Assembly: GCA_026400425.1 (NCBI GenBank) | Contig: JAPLPC010000594.1 | Location: forward strand, 3,479 to 14,349 | Direction of reading: 5' to 3' | Length of the DNA stretch: 10,871 nucleotides | Source: Hyphomicrobiales bacterium | Lineage (GTDB): Bacteria; Pseudomonadota; Alphaproteobacteria; Rhizobiales; Xanthobacteraceae | Part shown: piece by piece, positions 7,130 to 10,871 of the stretch | Layout of the letters: every line of letters begins with the position of its first letter | How positions within the stretch are numbered: the first letter of the stretch is position 1 | Notes under the pieces: model-generated | Database searches by the model: none | What the model saw: only the letters and a program-made list of their open reading frames with translations | Told to the model about the DNA's origin: nothing | Translations under genes and position numbers: made by a program

Positions 7130-8676
7130 CGGCGGTCAAGACAGGCGAGCGATTGTTCGACGGCGCCGATTGGGATTTCCGCACCATCCAGCGCATCCAC
7201 GATGCCTGCGAAGACATCGCGCTCAACGAGCTCGGCCTTAGCGTTTATCCGAACCAGATCGAGGTCATCACCGCCGAGCAGATGCTCGACGCCTATTCGT
7301 CCGTCGGCATGCCGCTCTATTACAAGCACTGGTCGTTCGGCAAACAATTCGCCCATCAGGAGGCTTCGTATCGCAAGGGCCTGATGGGGCTGGCCTATGA
7401 GATCGTGATCAATTCATCGCCCTGCATCTCGTATCTGATGGAGGAGAACACCGCGACCATGCAGACATTGGTGATCGCGCATGCCGCGTTCGGCCACAAT
7501 CATTTCTTCAAGAACAACTATTTGTTCAAGCAGTGGACCGACGCCGACGGCATTCTCGATTATCTCGATTTCGCCAAGGCCTATGTGGCGCAATGCGAGG
7601 AGAAATACGGCAGCATCGCCGTCGAGCAGACCATGGATGCCGCCCATGCCTTGATGTCCCACGGGGTCGATCGCTATCCCGGAAAGAAGTCGCTCGATCT
7701 GCGCGCCGAGGAGCGGCGGGCGCGGGAACGGCGCGAGCACGAAGAGGCCTCGTTCAACGATCTGTGGCGCACGGTGCCGAGCGGCCCGTCCAAGAACCGC
7801 GCTGAACTCAGCGCCGAGCGTCGCCGTGCCCTGCTCGGCCTGCCGCAGGAGAACCTCCTGTATTTCCTCGAGAAGGCAGCGCCGCGGCTGCGCACCTGGC
7901 AGCGCGAATTGCTGCGCATCGTGCGCAACATCGCGCAGTATTTCTACCCGCAAGGCCAGACCAAGGTGATGAACGAAGGCACCGCGACCTATGTGCATTA
8001 TCGCATCATGACGGCCCTGCACGAGCGCGGGCAGATCACCGACGGCAACTTCCTGGAGTTTCTGGGCTCGCACACCAATGTGGTGTTCCAGCCGGATTTC
8101 GACAGCAAGTATTTTTCCGGCTTCAATCCCTATGCACTCGGCTTCGCGATGATGCAGGACATCGAGCGGATCGTCAGCAATCCAGAGAACGAGGACCGCG
8201 ACTGGTTTCCCGACATCGCCGGTCGCGGCGATGTGATGGGCGTGCTGCGCGACATCTGGGCCAATTATCGCGACGAAAGCTTCATCAGCCAGTTTCTCTC
8301 GCCAAGGCTGATGCGGCAGATGCGCATGTTCCATCTGCATGACGATCCCGCCGATACGTCGGGCATTCTGGTCGAGGCCATCCACAACGAGCGCGGCTAT
8401 CGCAATGTCCGTCGCGCGCTGTCGCGGCAATATGACGTCGGGCTGATCGACGCCAATATCGAAGTCATGGATGTCGATCTGGCCGGCAATCGCCGCTTGA
8501 TGCTGAAGCACGCGGTGCTGGACGGCGCCCTGCTCAACGAGGTCGATGCCAAGCGGGTGCTGCAGAACCTCGCCGATCTGTGGAGCTACGACGTCTTGCT
8601 GGCCGAGGTCGATGCCACCGGCGTGGTGCTCAAGGAGCACGTCGTGCATCCCCGCGTGATGGCTGCCGCCGCCTGA
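7126..8676 (+). CDS. spoVR: SpoVR family protein
   Basis: A 516-residue SpoVR/YcgB family protein of full length. Conserved features are HWSFGKQF (68-75), the histidine-rich block around IAHAAFGHNHFFKNN (117-131), a very charged helical stretch at about 185-211, and NEGTATYVHY (283-292), corresponding to the NEGWATFWH-type block of the family, followed by a FQPDFDSKYFSGFNPYALG region. The conserved His and Glu residues suggest metal binding, but no activity is proven. In Bacillus, SpoVR is needed for the spore cortex; in non-sporulating bacteria it travels with prkA and DUF444 and is tied to stress or starvation. The organism is very unlikely to sporulate, so the role here is in that conserved module. 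It ends the operon and is followed by a clear terminator. Confidence 0.95.
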   Translation: MTAVKTGERLFDGADWDFRTIQRIHDACEDIALNELGLSVYPNQIEVITAEQMLDAYSSVGMPLYYKHWSFGKQFAHQEASYRKGLMGLAYEIVINSSPCISYLMEENTATMQTLVIAHAAFGHNHFFKNNYLFKQWTDADGILDYLDFAKAYVAQCEEKYGSIAVEQTMDAAHALMSHGVDRYPGKKSLDLRAEERRARERREHEEASFNDLWRTVPSGPSKNRAELSAERRRALLGLPQENLLYFLEKAAPRLRTWQRELLRIVRNIAQYFYPQGQTKVMNEGTATYVHYRIMTALHERGQITDGNFLEFLGSHTNVVFQPDFDSKYFSGFNPYALGFAMMQDIERIVSNPENEDRDWFPDIAGRGDVMGVLRDIWANYRDESFISQFLSPRLMRQMRMFHLHDDPADTSGILVEAIHNERGYRNVRRALSRQYDVGLIDANIEVMDVDLAGNRRLMLKHAVLDGALLNEVDAKRVLQNLADLWSYDVLLAEVDATGVVLKEHVVHPRVMAAAA

Positions 8677-8702
8677 TCGTCGTGCCTGTCTCTCCCAAAC
8701 TC

Positions 8703-8738
8703 CCCCGTCCGGCTCTCGCCAGACGGGGACTTTTCTTT
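8703..8738 (+). terminator. Intrinsic terminator of the prkA-yeaH-spoVR operon
   Basis: Arms CCCCGTC (8703-8709) and GACGGGG (8722-8728) pair perfectly; one mismatch is followed by three further pairs (GGC with GCC), closing on a TCTC loop. The stem is followed by ACTTTTCTTT. It begins 26 bases after the spoVR stop. Confidence 0.85.
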
Positions 8739-8750
8739 GGCGTCACTCCC

Positions 8751-8839
8751 GTAGGGTGGGCAAAGCGCAGCGTGCCCACCATCAGGTGCTGAGGTTTGGA
8801 TTGGTGGGCACGGCGCAAACGCGCCTTTGCCCACCGTAC
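8751..8839. repeat. Composite palindromic repeat (two inverted half-units)
   Basis: Unit A (8751-8780) is the inverted copy of the element at 30-59 with one difference. Unit B (8803-8839) is a related longer version with GGTGGGC and GCCCACC arms plus an inner GGCGC/GCGCC pair around AAAC. The two are in opposite orientation, separated by 22 bases, so the whole element can also pair end to end: its outer left part, GTAGGGTGGGCAAAGCGC, pairs with the outer right part with one mismatch and one bulge. It lies between the spoVR terminator and the dmeR operator and resembles the paired REP units (BIMEs) of enterobacteria in design. Confidence 0.8.
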
Positions 8840-8863
8840 GGATCCGTTGTGCGCATTGGCCAT

Positions 8864-8880
8864 ATAGGGTAGACCCCTAT
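8864..8880 (+). promoter_or_regulatory. Candidate DmeR operator
   Basis: The 17-base sequence ATAGGGTAGACCCCTAT has 6-base arms (ATAGGG and CCCTAT) around five bases and ends three bases before the dmeR ATG. CsoR/RcnR-family operators are A/T-rich inverted repeats flanking a G or C tract, which this resembles in miniature. A poor -35/-10 pair (TTGTGC at 8847-8852, TAGACC at 8870-8875, 17 bases apart) would overlap it and start transcription near the ATG, implying a leaderless or nearly leaderless message. The palindrome is seen directly; its function is inferred. Confidence 0.5.
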
Positions 8881-8883
8881 CCC

Positions 8884-9159
8884 ATGGCCCACCTTTCCGC
8901 CGACAAGACCAAGCTGCTCGCCCGCGTTCGCCGCCTCGCCGGCCAGATGACCGCGATCGAGAAGGCCATCACCGAGGACGCCGGATGCGCCACCATCCTG
9001 CATCAGGTCGCGGGCGTGCGCGGGGCCGTCAGCGGGCTGATGGACGAGTTGATCGAGGATCACGTCCGCGCCCATGTCGCGCATCCCAAACTCTCTGCGG
9101 CGGCGCGCGCGGAAGGAGCCGAGGAACTGATCGCCGCCATCCGTCGCTACGCCAAGTAG
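8884..9159 (+). CDS. dmeR: RcnR/CsoR-family Ni(II)/Co(II)-sensing repressor DmeR
   Basis: A 91-residue all-helical repressor of the CsoR/RcnR (DUF156) family. Its metal-site residues coincide in number and position with E. coli RcnR: His3, Cys35, His60, His64 and His67, within CATILHQVAGVRGAVSG (35-51) and HVRAHVAH (60-67). This pattern marks nickel/cobalt sensing, in contrast to copper (CsoR) or formaldehyde (FrmR) members. The frame is open from an ATG at 8827, but starting at 8884 puts His at position 3, which RcnR needs, and the extra 19 residues would be coded partly by the repeat and the operator. No Shine-Dalgarno precedes the ATG. dmeF begins nine bases after the stop. The expected role is to repress the dmeRF operon and to release it when metal binds. 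Confidence 0.92.
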   Translation: MAHLSADKTKLLARVRRLAGQMTAIEKAITEDAGCATILHQVAGVRGAVSGLMDELIEDHVRAHVAHPKLSAAARAEGAEELIAAIRRYAK

Positions 9160-9168
9160 GATTCCGTG

Positions 9169-10092
9169 ATGAGTATCAACGACACCGACCATCTCGCCCA
9201 TGACCACGTCTTTCTCGGCAGGGATCACGACGCCAATACCCGCCGCACGCTGTGGGTCGTCGTCCTCACCACGCTGATGATGGTCGGCGAGATCGTCGCC
9301 GGCATGATGTTCAATTCGATGGCACTGCTGGCCGACGGGTTTCACATGGCGACCCATGCGGTGGCGCGCGCCGTCGCGGCCGGCGCCTATGCCTTTGCGC
9401 GCCGCAATGCCCATAACCGCCGCTTCAGCTTCGGCACCGGCAAGGTCGGCGATCTCGCCGGCTTCGCCTCGGCCCTGGTGCTGGCCATCGTCGCGTTCGG
9501 CATCGCCGTTGAATCGGTGCAGCGCCTGCTCGATCCGTCCACCGTGGCGTTCGGCGAGGCCACGGTGATCGCCGTCATCGGCCTGGTCGTCAATATCGTC
9601 AGCGCGCTGCTGCTGAGCGGGCATCATGATCACGACCATCACGACCACGGCCACCACGATCATCATCACGGCCACGGCGCGCAGCATCACGACAACAATC
9701 TCCGTGCCGCTTTCACCCATGTGCTCGCTGATGCACTGACATCGGTGCTGGCCATCGTCGCGCTGCTCGCCGGGCGCTATCTCGGCTGGGTCTGGCTCGA
9801 TCCGGTGATGGGCATCGTCGGCGGCATCGTGATCGCGGCCTGGTCGTGGCATCTGCTGCGCGATACCTCGGCCGTGTTGCTCGACGCATCGGACCCGCAT
9901 CTCGAAGCGGAGATCCGCGACGAGGTCGAACGCCCCGGCGACGCCCGCATCTTCGATCTGCATGTCTGGCGCGTCGGCCCCGGCGCCCATGCCGCCATCG
10001 TCGCGTTCGCCGGCGGCGCCAGCGTCGAGGCCGTCCGCCAGCGCCTCAGCGCCGTGCATGAATTGCGGCATGTGACGGTGGAAGCCCGCTAG
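9169..10092 (+). CDS. dmeF: CDF family Co(II)/Ni(II) efflux transporter DmeF
   Basis: A 307-residue cation diffusion facilitator of the inner membrane, exporting divalent metal in exchange for protons. It has six hydrophobic segments (about 27-48, 50-75, 97-118, 130-150, 181-202, 208-230), a cytoplasmic loop with an extreme histidine-rich run (residues 152-174, mostly His, Asp and Gly) between TM4 and TM5, and a short C-terminal domain (about 243-307). Candidate transport-site residues are His59 and His63 in TM2 (HMATH) and His184 and Asp188 in TM5 (HVLAD); zinc-type members usually have Asp in place of the second His. The N-terminus is also His/Asp-rich (DHLAHDH). The ATG at 9169 has AAGTAGGA seven bases upstream; a GTG at 9166 would add one residue. 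Adjacency to an RcnR-type sensor supports Ni/Co rather than zinc. Confidence 0.93.
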   Translation: MSINDTDHLAHDHVFLGRDHDANTRRTLWVVVLTTLMMVGEIVAGMMFNSMALLADGFHMATHAVARAVAAGAYAFARRNAHNRRFSFGTGKVGDLAGFASALVLAIVAFGIAVESVQRLLDPSTVAFGEATVIAVIGLVVNIVSALLLSGHHDHDHHDHGHHDHHHGHGAQHHDNNLRAAFTHVLADALTSVLAIVALLAGRYLGWVWLDPVMGIVGGIVIAAWSWHLLRDTSAVLLDASDPHLEAEIRDEVERPGDARIFDLHVWRVGPGAHAAIVAFAGGASVEAVRQRLSAVHELRHVTVEAR

Positions 10093-10132
10093 GCGACGGC
10101 AGCGGTTGGCAACGCACAGATGCCTGACTAAC

Positions 10133-10151
10133 CTGACAGTCTCACCGTCAG
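10133..10151. promoter_or_regulatory. Short inverted repeat ahead of the acyl-CoA synthetase gene
   Basis: CTGAC (10133-10137) and GTCAG (10147-10151) form an inverted repeat with nine bases between; a further direct copy of CTGAC is at 10123-10127. It sits 34 bases before the likely start codon at 10186 and could be an operator, but 5-base arms are weak evidence. No T-run follows, so it is not a terminator of dmeF. Confidence 0.18.
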
Positions 10152-10185
10152 CACAATGGCGGAACGAGAATGTCGGGGAATGGAT

Positions 10186-10871
10186 ATGCCAGAACACGTC
10201 GCACCGCTGATCCGTCATGAGGTGCTCTATGGCGACCGCGTGGTCGCCTGTTTCCAGGATCGCCCGCCGAATCTCGATGCCATGCTGCGCATGTCCGTGG
10301 CCCGCAATCCGGATGGCACGGCGCTGGCGCTGGGCGCGCGGCGCATCACTTACACTCGATCGCATCACCGAGAATGTCGCGCGCAATCTGATCGCCGCCG
10401 GCTTTCATAAAGGCGAGCGCATCGCGATGCTGCTCGGCAACGGGTTGGAATTCATCTTTTGCGCGCTCGGCGCCGGCCGCGCCGGCATGATCGTGGTGCC
10501 GATGAATACACGGCAGCGCGCGCCGGAGATCGACTATGTGCTGCAGCAATGCGGCGCCGCGGCGCTGGTCTATGACGGCGACTGCGAAATGAACCTCCCG
10601 GCGCCACGCGCGGAGTTGCGCCGGCAATGGGTGGTTGGCGATGGCCGCGCGGCATCGTTCACCGAACTGATGGCGGATGCGCCGGCAACCGCAATGCCCG
10701 AGCTGCATCAGGACGACACCGCCTATCTGCTCTACACGTCCGGCACCACCGGCCATCCGAAAGGCGCCATGCTCACCCATGCGAGCATCATCCATTCGCT
10801 GCTGAACTTCCGCCACGGCTACGGCCTGACCGACCGCGACGTCACCATGCTCGCGGTCCCCGCCTCGCATG
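10186..10871 (+). pseudogene. AMP-dependent acyl-CoA synthetase, frameshifted and cut by the window end
   Basis: The 5' part of an adenylate-forming acyl-CoA synthetase/ligase, which activates a carboxylic acid with ATP and CoA. Frame one runs from the ATG at 10186 (GGGGA at 10175-10179, six bases upstream; in-frame ATGs at 10156 and 10180 are alternatives) through a typical start, FQDRPPNLDAMLRMSVARNPDG, to ARRITYT, then reads out of frame to a stop at 10410. From 10355 the +1 frame continues the family pattern: LDRITENVARNLIAAGF, then GAGRAGMIVVPMNTR, and the AMP-binding motif YTSGTTGHPKG starting at 10733, open to the window edge. The break at 10354-10358 holds ACTCG; a second tandem copy would restore TYTRLDR in frame. 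It may be a true inactivated gene, a slippage variant or an assembly error. Substrate cannot be told from this part. Confidence 0.8.

Noticed and set aside
30..8839. CRISPR array or transposon ends suggested by the recurring GGTGGGC/GCCCACC units
   Set aside because: There are only three units, at irregular distance and in mixed orientation, with no spacers, no cas genes, no transposase and no target-site duplications. Palindromic intergenic repeats explain them.
8782..10386. A minus-strand open frame of 534 codons opposite dmeR and dmeF
   Set aside because: Composition shadow. The His/Asp-coding loop of dmeF reads as Met/Val/Ile on this strand, and dmeRF are clearly the real genes.

Overview
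The window looks like chromosomal DNA from an alphaproteobacterium, most likely the Bradyrhizobium / Rhodopseudomonas / Afipia group (Nitrobacteraceae). The reasons are the high GC content with strong G/C preference at third codon positions, the gene order (NDUFAF5-like methyltransferase, divergent comF, grxC, Nit1-like amidase, DUF1178), and two kinds of small palindromic intergenic repeat that I associate from memory with these genomes. The genus is an inference; no rRNA or other marker is present.

Layout. (1) 73-918, minus strand: a methyltransferase-fold protein of the NDUFAF5 type with an eroded SAM-binding loop. (2) 996-3461, plus strand: a tight run of comF, grxC, a nitrilase-superfamily amidase resembling deaminated-glutathione amidase, and a DUF1178 zinc-ribbon-like protein; the last three overlap by ATGA. 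(3) 3462-3781: a gene-free upstream region of 320 bases. (4) 3782-8676: prkA, a DUF444/YeaH von Willebrand-type protein and spoVR, followed by a good intrinsic terminator. A repeat-derived palindrome lies between the first two genes, and the last two overlap by 4 bases. (5) 8751-8839: a composite palindrome whose half-unit also occurs at the left edge of the window. (6) 8884-10092: a dmeRF pair, i.e. an RcnR/CsoR-family nickel/cobalt sensor with the full RcnR ligand set and a CDF efflux pump with a His-rich loop; a short operator-like palindrome abuts the sensor start codon. (7) 10186 to the window end: an AMP-dependent acyl-CoA synthetase whose frame is broken near 10354, consistent with loss of one copy of a 5-base tandem repeat, and which runs off the window.

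How the genes work together. Glutaredoxin and the dGSH-amidase-like enzyme are translationally coupled and both touch glutathione, so they may form a small thiol-maintenance unit. PrkA (AAA+/kinase), the VWA protein and SpoVR form a module conserved in many bacteria and linked to stress, starvation or sporulation, with an incompletely known biochemical role. DmeR is expected to repress itself and dmeF until Ni(II) or Co(II) accumulates. I did not find a clearly new defence, mobile or RNA-based system. The most notable items are the repairable frameshift, the degenerate SAM motif, the poorly understood prkA-yeaH-spoVR module and the palindromic repeats.
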